From NCBI RefSeq assembly GCF_029946505.1, contig NZ_JARZHG010000003.1, forward strand, positions 605,358-669,357: 64,000 nucleotides of DNA, given 5' to 3'. The translations under genes and the position numbers were made by a program. Of this stretch, positions 25,535-33,064 are shown piece by piece. The notes under the pieces are model-generated. The model searched no databases, was not told the DNA's origin, and saw only the letters and a list, made by a program, of their open reading frames with translations. The stretch's first letter is position 1, and every line of letters begins with the position of its first letter. Source of the stretch: Polyangium sp. y55x31. GTDB lineage: Bacteria; Myxococcota_A; Polyangia; Polyangiales; Polyangiaceae.

Positions 25535-25993
25535 CTAGATGACGTAGTCCACCCGGTCGGTGCCGCCGCGGCGGAGCCCGAGGGCCTCGCCGCGCTCGAC
25601 GACGTCGGCGATGGAGATGTCGTCGAAGGCCTTTTCGATGGCGGATGCGAGGTCCTTGAAGGCGGCGGCGGTCGCGTCCGGGCCGCACGGCTCGGCGCCG
25701 CGCGGGCCTTCGTCCTCGGCGGGGCAGACGACGATCGGGCCTTCGAGGGCGCGGAAGACGTCGCCGATCGTGATCTCGGAGGCGGGCCTCGCGAGGTGGT
25801 AGCCGCCGCGGGGCCCACGCTTGGCGCCGAGGATGCCGGCCTTCTTCAGGTCCTGAAAGATCTGCTCCAGGAAGCGCGCGGGGATCATCTCGCGGCCGGC
25901 GATCTCGCGGATCTGCGTGGGGCGGCCATCGTTGTGGAAGGCGATGTCGAACAACGCCCGCACCCCGTAGCGGCCCTTGTTGGACAGCTTCAC
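25535..25993 (-). CDS. Rrf2-family transcriptional regulator (CymR-like)
   Basis: 152 residues beginning KLSNKGRYGVRALFDIA, the classic Rrf2 N-terminus, with the winged helix that follows (REIAGREMIPARFLEQIFQDLKKAGIL..KRGPRGGY). It has only two Cys in the loop where IscR/NsrR keep three for an Fe-S cluster (VVCPAED and EPCGPD), so it is more likely CymR-like than an Fe-S sensor. The start is the GTG at 25993 rather than the TTG two codons earlier. There is no Shine-Dalgarno, and a promoter-like element ends right at the start, so the message may be leaderless. It heads the sulfur operon and probably represses it. Confidence 0.9.
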   Translation of the reverse strand: MKLSNKGRYGVRALFDIAFHNDGRPTQIREIAGREMIPARFLEQIFQDLKKAGILGAKRGPRGGYHLARPASEITIGDVFRALEGPIVVCPAEDEGPRGAEPCGPDATAAAFKDLASAIEKAFDDISIADVVERGEALGLRRGGTDRVDYVI

Positions 25994-25995
25994 GA

Positions 25996-26030
25996 GCAAC
26001 GGGTGTAGGTTGTTGCATCGGAAAAGTCAA
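25996..26030 (-). promoter_or_regulatory. Candidate sigma-70-type promoter and operator of the sulfur operon
   Basis: On the minus strand TTGACT (26030-26025) and TACACC (26007-26002) are separated by exactly 17 nt. An inverted repeat GCAAC/GTTGC (25996-26000 and 26012-26016) straddles the -10 element and could be the Rrf2 operator. The predicted transcription start is about 25995, within two bases of the GTG at 25993, so a leaderless mRNA is implied. The -10 match is weak (3 of 6). Confidence 0.4.
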
Positions 26031-26323
26031 GAACACCCGAGGCCACCGGCGGGAGGCGCACCCCGGGGACGGGGCGGCGGTGGGTCGAGCTCGGCGAGCG
26101 CGGGGATGGGCGTTCGGCGACCGCTCGTATTGCGGCGGCTCGCGCGAATTGGGGCAATGGTTCGGGATGTTTGTCCTTAAATCACAATTCGTGTCGACAC
26201 GGCGCGCGCGTGTTCGGGACGGCCGGTCCCCGGATCGCGAGCGACGTTCGGTTGTCGTCCCAACCATCAGGCCGGGTGTTTGGCCTTCCAAATCGAAGCC
26301 TTCCCCTCCCGGCGAGCGCCGGC

Positions 26324-26329
26324 TATCCT
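26324..26329 (+). promoter_or_regulatory. Possible -10 element (TATCCT) of the Nudix gene
   Basis: TATCCT lies 6 nt before the GTG at 26336, so transcription would start at or very near the start codon (leaderless). No good -35 is visible at 16-18 nt. Weak evidence on its own. Confidence 0.25.
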
Positions 26330-26335
26330 GTACGG

Positions 26336-26806
26336 GTGTCCCGCAGGCCCATCCCTACCTGGTTCTTCGCGATGGTCGTCGTGCGGCGTGGTGACGAGTA
26401 CCTGCTCGTGCACGAGCGCGGGCATGGGCAAACGTGGTACCTGCCCGGCGGGCGCGTCGAGCCGGGCGAGCGGATCGTCGACGCTGCGGTGCGCGAGACG
26501 CTCGAGGAGGCCGGCGTGCGCGCGGCGATTCAGGGCGTCCTGCGCGTCGAGCACTCGCCACACCCGAGCGGGACGGCGCGCTGCCGTGTGTTTTTCCTGG
26601 CGAGGCCCGAGGGTGACCCGACCCCGAAGAGCGAGCCCGACGAGCACTCGCTCGGCGCGCGGTGGGTGAAGCTCGACGAGCTTGCCGGTTTGCCCCTGCG
26701 CGGCGAGGAGGCCCGGGAGATCTTGAATGCGGTCGCCGCCGGCGCGCCCTCTTACCCGCTCTCGGTGCTCACGTACGAGGGCGCCGCGTGGGCGCCCCGA
26801 CGTTAG
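26336..26806 (+). CDS. Nudix hydrolase
   Basis: 156 residues with a complete Nudix box: GGRVEPGE, seven residues on REtLEEAG (pattern G-x5-E-x7-RE-x2-EE-x-G). Such enzymes hydrolyse a nucleoside diphosphate linked to another group. The sequence gives no sub-family motif that would fix the substrate. I chose the GTG at 26336 because the protein then starts just before the first beta strand; no Shine-Dalgarno is visible. The stop is contained in the first arm of a strong hairpin shared with the convergent lipoprotein gene. Confidence 0.88.
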   Translation: MSRRPIPTWFFAMVVVRRGDEYLLVHERGHGQTWYLPGGRVEPGERIVDAAVRETLEEAGVRAAIQGVLRVEHSPHPSGTARCRVFFLARPEGDPTPKSEPDEHSLGARWVKLDELAGLPLRGEEAREILNAVAAGAPSYPLSVLTYEGAAWAPRR

Positions 26807-26858
26807 CAGGCTGTCGATAAGCTCGCTACGCGCTCGCGGCGCTTCTCGACAGCCTGCT
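26805..26858. terminator. 18-bp-stem hairpin between convergent genes
   Basis: Arms at 26805-26822 and 26841-26858 (AGCAGGCTGTCGATAAGC against GCTTCTCGACAGCCTGCT) pair over 18 bp with a single mismatch, around an 18-nt loop that can itself fold. It lies exactly between the Nudix stop and the end of the minus-strand lipoprotein gene, fitting a bidirectional terminator. Such a near-perfect stem could also be a dispersed small repeat; one copy only is in this window. Confidence 0.6.
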
Positions 26859-26870
26859 AGAGGCGATTGC

Positions 26871-28016
26871 TCATTTGGGCGTGGTGAGCGCGGCCGCCTG
26901 ACCGGCGATGGTCTTGTCCTTGTCGTTCTTGTACTTCGCGACGTAGGCCGGGCCGTCCTTGGGATCGCAGCCAATGATGGCCTGCATCGTGTACGTCCGC
27001 GTGTTCGCGTTGACGGCGGGCGCGTCCGTGATGCGACGGGCGGCCTTGCTCCCCTTGCTGCGCTGGGCGGGCGTGAGGTCCGTCCGCTTGCAGACCTTTT
27101 GCAGCGCGATTCCCATCTCGAAGTTGATGGTTTTCTTCACGTCGATCTTGGAGAGGTCGTCGAGGAGCTTGTCCGTGAAGGACGCGCACTTGTCGATCGA
27201 GGCGAGCCTCTCCGCCGCGCGGCTCTTGACGAAATCGTCCTTGTCGGCGCGAAGGGCGTTGATGACCTTGCAGGCGTCGTCGGGAAAGTACGGGGCGAGG
27301 TCGCCGAGGGCATGCAGCGCGAGGCTGCGCCGCGAGGAGGACGCCGCTTTGCTGGACTCGATCGCGTAGGCCACGACCTTGGCGTCACGATTCGTGGAGC
27401 CAAAGCCCACCGTGCGCAGGAACGCGTCCGTGTATTCCGTGACCGGGTGCGCCTTGGCGATCGCGATCGCCCGATCGATTTTGCCCACCTTGACGAGGGG
27501 GAGGCCGGCGACGAACCTCCCGAACAGATCGCCGAGGGTCTCCTCGCGTTCCTTCTCGGCCAGGTCGAGCACGGCGTCCACGTTCGCGGCGCTGGCGGTC
27601 TCTTCGTGCAGCGTCTGGCCGAGCTTCTCGGCCGCGATGCGTCGCTCCTTGGGATCCTGGCTTCCGAGCATCTTCAGGAGCTCGGGGTTCGCCTTGCCAT
27701 TCTCGAACGCTTGCTCCGCGTCGAGCCATTGCCGGAAGGCTTCGCAGTCGTCGATCACGCCGTTGTCGTCGGGGGTGCAGGCCATCACGGCCTTGCGCAG
27801 CTCCGCGAAGCTCGGCTCCGGGGGCTTGGCGTCGCCTTCGCCCTCCTCGGAGGGAGGCGCCTCGGCCGCTGCTTCGCCCTCGGGCGCGGGCGTTTCGGAT
27901 TTCGGGGTCGCCTTCGTGGTGTCGGGAGCGTCGGGCGGGGGCGTGGAAGCGCCGCAACCCGCGGCGAGCGCTGCGATCGAGAAGACGAGTGCGAGGGAGA
28001 ACCGGCCTTGGTGCAT
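26871..28016 (-). CDS. Lipoprotein with HEAT-like helical repeats
   Basis: About 381 residues with lipobox LAAGC, a Pro/Glu/Ala-rich linker of about 60 residues and then an all-helical region containing segments of the type SSRRSLALHALGDLAPYF and AERLASIDKCASF, suggestive of HEAT/Armadillo-like repeats. Five or six Cys are scattered in the helical part. The start is taken as ATG 28016, since it gives a compact signal peptide; a GTG/ATG ten codons upstream is possible. It is divergent from the acyl-CoA dehydrogenase gene. No enzymatic motif; probably an envelope scaffold protein. Confidence 0.82.
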   Translation of the reverse strand: MHQGRFSLALVFSIAALAAGCGASTPPPDAPDTTKATPKSETPAPEGEAAAEAPPSEEGEGDAKPPEPSFAELRKAVMACTPDDNGVIDDCEAFRQWLDAEQAFENGKANPELLKMLGSQDPKERRIAAEKLGQTLHEETASAANVDAVLDLAEKEREETLGDLFGRFVAGLPLVKVGKIDRAIAIAKAHPVTEYTDAFLRTVGFGSTNRDAKVVAYAIESSKAASSSRRSLALHALGDLAPYFPDDACKVINALRADKDDFVKSRAAERLASIDKCASFTDKLLDDLSKIDVKKTINFEMGIALQKVCKRTDLTPAQRSKGSKAARRITDAPAVNANTRTYTMQAIIGCDPKDGPAYVAKYKNDKDKTIAGQAAALTTPK

Positions 28017-28065
28017 GGCCGGCGTCCCTAGTCGATTCCGCGCCACGCAGGAAGCTGATTTTGCG

Positions 28066-28071
28066 TATACT
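28066..28071 (+). promoter_or_regulatory. Possible -10 element (TATACT) before the acyl-CoA dehydrogenase gene
   Basis: TATACT matches five of six -10 consensus positions and stands out in GC-rich surroundings. It ends 9 nt before the ATG at 28081, so the transcript would have at most a few untranslated bases. No clear -35 is present at standard spacing. Confidence 0.35.
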
Positions 28072-28080
28072 CCCCGCGCG

Positions 28081-29775
28081 ATGGCCTTCTACCAAGCTCC
28101 CCCCGAGATCGGCAACCAGTACGACGACGACCGTGTTCTCCGCTCGTACTTGAAGCGCGTGTTCCCGTCCGACGTCCTCCGCGAGGCCGAGCCGAGCCTC
28201 CGCGAGATGGGCGAGCTCGCCGGCGGCGAGCTCTACCGGCTCCAGCTCGAAGACCGCCTGAACGAGCCCAAGCTGACGCAGTGGGACGCGTGGGGCCATC
28301 GGGTCGATCAGATCGAGGTGACGCAGCTCTGGAAACGCGCCGCGCGGATCGCCGCCGAAAAAGGCGTGGTCGCGACGGCGTACGAAAAGCGGAGCGGGGA
28401 GGTTTCGCGCGTGCACCAGTTTGCCCTGGTGTACCTCTTCGATTCCTCGACCGACGTGTACACCTGTCCGCTCGCGATGACCGACGGCGCCGCCAAGACG
28501 CTGCTCACGCACCGCGACGTGCGTGACGCGAACGATTTCGCGGCGAAAGCGTTCGCGCGCCTGACGAGCCGTGATCCGGCGCAGGCCTGGACGAGCGGGC
28601 AATGGATGACCGAGCGGACCGGCGGCAGCGACGTGGGGCTCTCCGAGACGGAGGCGCGGAAGGACGCGGAGGGGAATTTCCGGCTGTATGGGACGAAATG
28701 GTTCACCTCGGCGACGACGTCGCAGATGGCGCTGACGCTCGGCCGCCCGGAGGGAAACCCGCCCGGCGGCCGCGGGCTCGCGCTGTTTTACGTGGAGGTG
28801 TTCGGGCCGGACGGGCGCATGAATGGGATCCAGGTCAATCGGCTGAAGGACAAGCTCGGGACCCGGAAGGTGCCGACGGCCGAGCTGACGCTGGCGGGCG
28901 CGCTCGCCGTGCCGGTAAAGGGGCTCGGGGACGGGATTCGCAACATCTCGCCGATGCTGAACGTGACGCGCACGTGGAATGCGGTGTGCGCGGCGGCGGG
29001 CATTCGGCGGGGCCTCGCGCTCGCCCGCGATTATGCGCGGCGTCGCGTGCAGTTCGGCGCGCCGCTCTCGGACAAACCTTTGCACGTCGACACGCTCGCC
29101 GATCTCTCGGCCGAGGCCGAGGGCGCTTTCCACCTCGCGTTCCGCGCCGTCGAGCTGCTCGGGCGCGAGGAGGCGGGCGTGATCACGGAGTCGGAGGCGC
29201 GCCTTCTGCGCCTCGTGACGCCGCTCGCGAAGCTCACGACGGGCAAGCAGGCGGTCACGGTGCTGAGCGAGGTGCTCGAATGCTTCGGCGGCGCCGGATA
29301 CGTGGAGGACACGGGGATCCCGCGTATCTATCGTGACGCGCAGGTCTTGCCGATCTGGGAGGGCACGACGAACGTGCTCTCGCTCGACACGCTGCGCGCC
29401 ATGCAAAAAGAGAATCCGCTCGAGGATCTGCTCGCGGACATTCGATCGCTCGTGTCGACGGCGCCGGACGACGCGCTCCGGCGGGCGGGCGAGGGGGCGG
29501 TGGCTGCGGCGACGCACGCGGCGCGGTGGCTCGCCGAGACGTTCCAGAAGGATCCGCTCGGGGTCGAGGCGGGCGCGCGGCGCTTCGCGTTGACGCTGGG
29601 ACGCGCTTACGAGCTCGCGCTGCTCGTGCGGCACGCGTCGCACGCGCTCGCGCACGAGAACGACGGTCGCCCGCGGGCGGCGGCGCTACGGTTTTATACG
29701 CGCGGGGTGGATCTCGTGCGGGACGAGGAAGATCGCGCGCTCGCCGCCGCGCTCGCCAACGACATCGCGTTCTGA
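28081..29775 (+). CDS. Acyl-CoA dehydrogenase family protein (AidB/ACAD-like)
   Basis: 564 residues, longer than a standard 380-residue acyl-CoA dehydrogenase because of extra N- and C-terminal segments, as in the AidB-like subgroup. Visible motifs are WMTERTGGSDVG (FAD/substrate loop), KWFTSATTSQMALTLGRP, the ECFGGAGYVEDTGIPRIYRDAQV signature and LPIWEGTTNVLSLD carrying the likely catalytic-base Glu. It should be an FAD enzyme acting on an acyl-CoA, or an AidB-type relative. It starts with ATG 28081 and is followed 12 nt later by an acyl/aryl-CoA ligase gene, so the two probably form a small degradation operon. Confidence 0.9.
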   Translation: MAFYQAPPEIGNQYDDDRVLRSYLKRVFPSDVLREAEPSLREMGELAGGELYRLQLEDRLNEPKLTQWDAWGHRVDQIEVTQLWKRAARIAAEKGVVATAYEKRSGEVSRVHQFALVYLFDSSTDVYTCPLAMTDGAAKTLLTHRDVRDANDFAAKAFARLTSRDPAQAWTSGQWMTERTGGSDVGLSETEARKDAEGNFRLYGTKWFTSATTSQMALTLGRPEGNPPGGRGLALFYVEVFGPDGRMNGIQVNRLKDKLGTRKVPTAELTLAGALAVPVKGLGDGIRNISPMLNVTRTWNAVCAAAGIRRGLALARDYARRRVQFGAPLSDKPLHVDTLADLSAEAEGAFHLAFRAVELLGREEAGVITESEARLLRLVTPLAKLTTGKQAVTVLSEVLECFGGAGYVEDTGIPRIYRDAQVLPIWEGTTNVLSLDTLRAMQKENPLEDLLADIRSLVSTAPDDALRRAGEGAVAAATHAARWLAETFQKDPLGVEAGARRFALTLGRAYELALLVRHASHALAHENDGRPRAAALRFYTRGVDLVRDEEDRALAAALANDIAF

Positions 29776-29787
29776 CGGGGGGTTGTC

Positions 29788-31614
29788 ATGACGACCGCTG
29801 CACGCCTCGAATTCGCGCCGCCGGAGGTCGTCGTGACGAACCTCCCAGGCGGAGGCATGATCCTGCGCTCGCCGAGCCCGCTCCCGGCATATCCGCGGCA
29901 CCTCGGCGAGCTGCTGTATGCCTGGGCGGATCGGGCGCCGGATCGGGTGTTTCTCGCCGAACGGGAGGCGTCCGGGGGCGTGCGTCGGGTGACGTACGGC
30001 GAGGCGGCGGCGGTCGCGGCATCGATCGGCGAGGCGCTCGCGCGGCGGGAGCTCTCGGCCGCGCGGCCAGTCGTGATTCTGAGCGAGAATGGCATCGATC
30101 ACGCGCTGCTCGCGCTCGGGGCGATGCTCGTCGGGGTCCCTGTTTGCCCGGTGTCGCCGGCGTATGCGCTGCTCTCGCGTGACTTCGAAAAACTGCGGTA
30201 CATCCTCGGCCTCGTGAAGCCGGGGCTCGTGTATGCGCGGGACGAGGGCCGGTTTGGCCGGGCGCTCGGGGCGCTCGACCTCGGAGGCGCGGAGGTCGTG
30301 GTGACCGAGGGGGAATCGCCCGGGACACGTTTCGACGACCTTTGCCGCGAGCTGCCGGGCGAGCGCGCGGGCCGCGCGATGGAGGCGGTCGGGCCCGATA
30401 CGATCGCGAAGATCCTGTTCACCTCGGGATCGACGGGCGAGCCAAAGGGCGTGCTCAACACGCAGCGCATGCTCTGCTCGAATCAGCAGGCGATCGTGGA
30501 GGTCTGGCCATTTTTGCGCAAGAGGCCGCCGGTCGTCGTGGATTGGCTCCCCTGGAGCCATACGTTCGGCGGCAATCACAACTTCAACATGGTGCTGTTC
30601 CACGGCGGCACGCTCTTCATCGACGAGGGCCGCCCGATGCCCGATCTCGTCGAGAAGACGGTGCGCAACCTGCGTGAGGTGGCGCCGACGTTGTATTTCA
30701 ACGTGCCGCGTGGATTCGATGCGATCCTGCCGTACCTCGAAAACGACGCCGGCCTGCGGGACCATTTCTTCCGGGAGCTCGACCTTCTCTTTTATGCGGC
30801 CGCCGCGCTGCCGCAGAGCACGTGGAAGCGGCTCGAAGAGGTGAGCCAAAAGGCGCGGGGCGAGCGTGTCACGATGGTTTCGGCCTGGGGATCGACGGAG
30901 ACGTCGCCAATGGTGACCACGGTGCATTTCCCGATCGATCGCGCGGGCGTGATCGGCCTTCCCGCGCCCGGCTGCGAGCTCAAGATGGTGCCGAACGGCA
31001 GCAAGCTGGAGATGCGCGTGCGCGGGCCGAACGTGACGCCCGGCTATTTCGGACGTGAGGACCTCACGCGCGCGGCCTTCGACGAGGAGGGGTTTTACAA
31101 GATCGGCGACGCGGGCAGGCTCGCGGATCCGGCGGATCCTTCGAAAGGCATCGTCTTCGATGGACGCGTGGCCGAGGATTTCAAGCTGACGAGCGCGACG
31201 TGGGTGCACGTGGGCCAGGTGCGGATCACGGCCATCGCCGCGGCGGCGCCCGTGATCCAGGATGCGGTGGTGGCGGGGCACGATCGGGACGAGATTGGCC
31301 TGCTCGTCTTTCCGAGCCTCATCGGGTGTCGTTCGCTTTGCCCGGACGCGAAGGAGCTGCCGCTCGAATCCCTCGTGCAGCGGCCGGAGGTCCTTTCGCA
31401 CCTCGCGGCGGGCCTCCACGCATACAACGAGGCGCACCCCGGCAGCAGCACACGAATCGCGCGGGTGATGTTCCTGGTCGAGCCACCGAGCATCGACGCC
31501 AGCGAGATCACCGACAAGGGGTACATCAACCAGCGCGCGGTCCTCACGCGCCGCGCGGGCCTGGTCGAGGCACTCTACCGCGACGGCGAGCCGGGCGTGA
31601 TCGTGATTCCGTGA
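29788..31614 (+). CDS. AMP-dependent acyl/aryl-CoA ligase, feruloyl-CoA-synthase-like
   Basis: 608 residues of the ANL superfamily. The P-loop-like A3 motif is FTSGSTGEPKGVLNTQRML, followed by WSHTFGGNHNFN and a GWGSTE-type A5 segment (SAWGSTETSPMV). In the C-terminal domain, IGDAGRL and DGRVAEDFKLTS correspond to the adenylate-contacting and hinge region. The opening sequence and SPAYAL.SRDFEKL resemble feruloyl-CoA synthases. It would activate an aromatic or long-chain acid to its CoA thioester, feeding the acyl-CoA dehydrogenase upstream. Substrate is inferred by resemblance only. Confidence 0.9.
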   Translation: MTTAARLEFAPPEVVVTNLPGGGMILRSPSPLPAYPRHLGELLYAWADRAPDRVFLAEREASGGVRRVTYGEAAAVAASIGEALARRELSAARPVVILSENGIDHALLALGAMLVGVPVCPVSPAYALLSRDFEKLRYILGLVKPGLVYARDEGRFGRALGALDLGGAEVVVTEGESPGTRFDDLCRELPGERAGRAMEAVGPDTIAKILFTSGSTGEPKGVLNTQRMLCSNQQAIVEVWPFLRKRPPVVVDWLPWSHTFGGNHNFNMVLFHGGTLFIDEGRPMPDLVEKTVRNLREVAPTLYFNVPRGFDAILPYLENDAGLRDHFFRELDLLFYAAAALPQSTWKRLEEVSQKARGERVTMVSAWGSTETSPMVTTVHFPIDRAGVIGLPAPGCELKMVPNGSKLEMRVRGPNVTPGYFGREDLTRAAFDEEGFYKIGDAGRLADPADPSKGIVFDGRVAEDFKLTSATWVHVGQVRITAIAAAAPVIQDAVVAGHDRDEIGLLVFPSLIGCRSLCPDAKELPLESLVQRPEVLSHLAAGLHAYNEAHPGSSTRIARVMFLVEPPSIDASEITDKGYINQRAVLTRRAGLVEALYRDGEPGVIVIP

Positions 31615-31653
31615 CGATTCGTGACGTCATGTCTCGACGCGGGTCGAGGCCGG

Positions 31654-31674
31654 ACGTGACGCAAAGTGTCACGT
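31654..31674. promoter_or_regulatory. Perfect palindrome, candidate operator upstream of the small barrel protein
   Basis: ACGTGAC (31654-31660) and GTCACGT (31668-31674) form a perfect 7-bp inverted repeat with a 7-nt spacer, GCAAAGT. It lies about 45 nt upstream of a TATGAT -10-like element. It could be a regulator site or, being just 40 nt after the ligase stop, a terminator stem without T-tract. Confidence 0.35.
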
Positions 31675-31716
31675 TTTGCGCGAACGTTTTTGGATCCCGT
31701 CGTTCGCGGTGGGGAT

Positions 31717-31722
31717 TATGAT
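31717..31722 (+). promoter_or_regulatory. -10 element (TATGAT) before the small barrel protein gene
   Basis: TATGAT matches five of six consensus bases and lies about 30 nt before the ATG at 31753, leaving room for the GAAGAAGGGAG Shine-Dalgarno at about 31735-31745. No good -35 is visible at standard spacing. Confidence 0.35.
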
Positions 31723-31752
31723 GTCGGGCTCACGAAGAAGGGAGCCCGGATC

Positions 31753-32079
31753 ATGTACGTTGCGCGTTGGCAGTTCACGGCCCGGTTCGGTCGCAGGGAC
31801 GAGTGTCTCAAGGTGCTGCGGAAGTGGTACGTCGACGTGGCACAACGCATCGGCTGGCGGTCGTTGCGTGTCCTCTCCGGCAGCATCGGCGGGCCCGAGT
31901 CGCTGGTCGAGCTCGAAGTGCCGATCGATAACGTGGACGACCTCGAAGCGGCCTTCCGCGATATGGCCGCCGTGCCGTATCACGCCGAGTACCAGAAGCA
32001 GCTCGCCGGCGTGATCGTGGACGGCTCCGAGCGCTGGACGATCCACCGCGTGGCCGACCTGACGCCGACGGAGAGCTGA
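31753..32079 (+). CDS. Small dimeric alpha/beta-barrel-like protein, function unknown
   Basis: 108 residues. The pattern MYVARWQFTARFG..DE..KVLRKWY...GWRSLRVL...GPESLVELEVPIDNVDDLEAAF resembles ferredoxin-like dimeric alpha/beta-barrel proteins (antibiotic-biosynthesis-monooxygenase or NIPSNAP-like), with beta-alpha-beta order. No catalytic residue can be picked. The ATG at 31753 has a strong GAAGAAGGGAG ribosome site. It has its own promoter-like -10 and a palindrome upstream, so it is probably a separate transcription unit. It ends 6 nt from the convergent Rpn-like gene. Confidence 0.8.
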   Translation: MYVARWQFTARFGRRDECLKVLRKWYVDVAQRIGWRSLRVLSGSIGGPESLVELEVPIDNVDDLEAAFRDMAAVPYHAEYQKQLAGVIVDGSERWTIHRVADLTPTES

Positions 32080-32085
32080 GCCGAG

Positions 32086-32967
32086 CTACGCGACGACTTC
32101 CTCCGGCGTCTTCGCCGCGAGGACCCGCGCCGTCCACTGATCGAGGGCGGCGGAATCCGCTGCCTCGATACGAGCAACGACGGCCTGAGGCAGCTCGCCG
32201 AACCGAAGGCGCAGGAGCTGGAGCATGGTGCGACGTTGACCGCGGAGGAGCCCTTCTTGGGCCCCTTCCTGGCGTCCTTCCTGGCGTCCTTGCTCCTTGG
32301 CCTGGCGCTCCCACATGTCCATGATTTCTTGCGTGTTCATCAGCAACTCCTCGTCCGTGGGGGTGACAGGGGCCGTCGCGGCTTCGATACGGTAGCGTAT
32401 CAGGATCGGCAGCGCGATGCATCGCTCGAAGTCGTCCGCCCCGAGCGTTTTGAGCTCCCCGATGGCGCGTCGAAGGGTTCGTCCGCGTCCCATGAGCCGG
32501 AGAAGCAAGGTCGAGCGGTCCTCGGGGAGCTCGCTCGCGACGACGACCGAGGTGTGGAGGCCGGGCGCAAAGGCATACACGCCACGCGGCCAGGCGCGCT
32601 TGCTACGCGCCGCGAGCGCACGGAGGCCCTTCGTGGGGCGCCCGGAGGAGAGGACCCATAGATGAGGCAAGGGCGGGGGCGATTCACGTCCGAGGAGCAC
32701 ATGCCTCAAATTGAGCTGCTTGCGGACGCACGAGACGATCTCGGTGTCGTCGGGGGTGTCGGAGAAGACCTCGAACGTGCACGCCGAGCGGCTCATCCGG
32801 CCGAGGAGGCTCGCGCCCACCGAGGAGGAGCGCGCCGGATCGGGGACGAACCAGCCGTCGACACGTTGAGGATCGGGGCTCACCTCGACTTCCGGCGTGA
32901 AGACCCCGAGGGGCGCGAGCGCCGCGCGGAGGAGCTGCTTGAAAGCCTGGTCGTAACGTGTGTGCAC
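32086..32967 (-). CDS. Rpn/DUF4351-type PD-(D/E)XK-like protein
   Basis: About 293 residues. The N-terminus HTRYDQAFKQLLRAAL resembles Rpn-family (recombination-promoting nuclease, YhgA-like) proteins. The C-terminus has a short Gln/Gly/Glu-rich charged repeat (QGRQEGRQEGAQEG) followed by a helical DUF4351-like end (RTMLQLLRLRFGELP...). The family includes PD-(D/E)XK nucleases, but I cannot assign the catalytic acidic residues with confidence. The start is the GTG at 32967 or a TTG at 33003. It lies 97 nt downstream of the AAA ATPase gene on the same strand, perhaps as one unit. Confidence 0.78.
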   Translation of the reverse strand: MHTRYDQAFKQLLRAALAPLGVFTPEVEVSPDPQRVDGWFVPDPARSSSVGASLLGRMSRSACTFEVFSDTPDDTEIVSCVRKQLNLRHVLLGRESPPPLPHLWVLSSGRPTKGLRALAARSKRAWPRGVYAFAPGLHTSVVVASELPEDRSTLLLRLMGRGRTLRRAIGELKTLGADDFERCIALPILIRYRIEAATAPVTPTDEELLMNTQEIMDMWERQAKEQGRQEGRQEGAQEGLLRGQRRTMLQLLRLRFGELPQAVVARIEAADSAALDQWTARVLAAKTPEEVVA

Positions 32968-33064
32968 CCCGGCGAACGTTCCACGCGAGGGGGATTTCGT
33001 CAAAGGGGGTGTGTCGAGGCCCGAGTTTGTCTCGGAAAATTTGCGTTTGGCGGGGCGAAAGTTT

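Larger units (their letters stand above)
25994..26335. other. Intergenic region between the Rrf2 gene and the Nudix gene
   Basis: 342 bp between divergent genes. Apart from the candidate Rrf2 promoter at its left end and a TATCCT -10-like element near the right end, I see no open frame with coding character, repeat or RNA gene in it. Confidence 0.6.
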
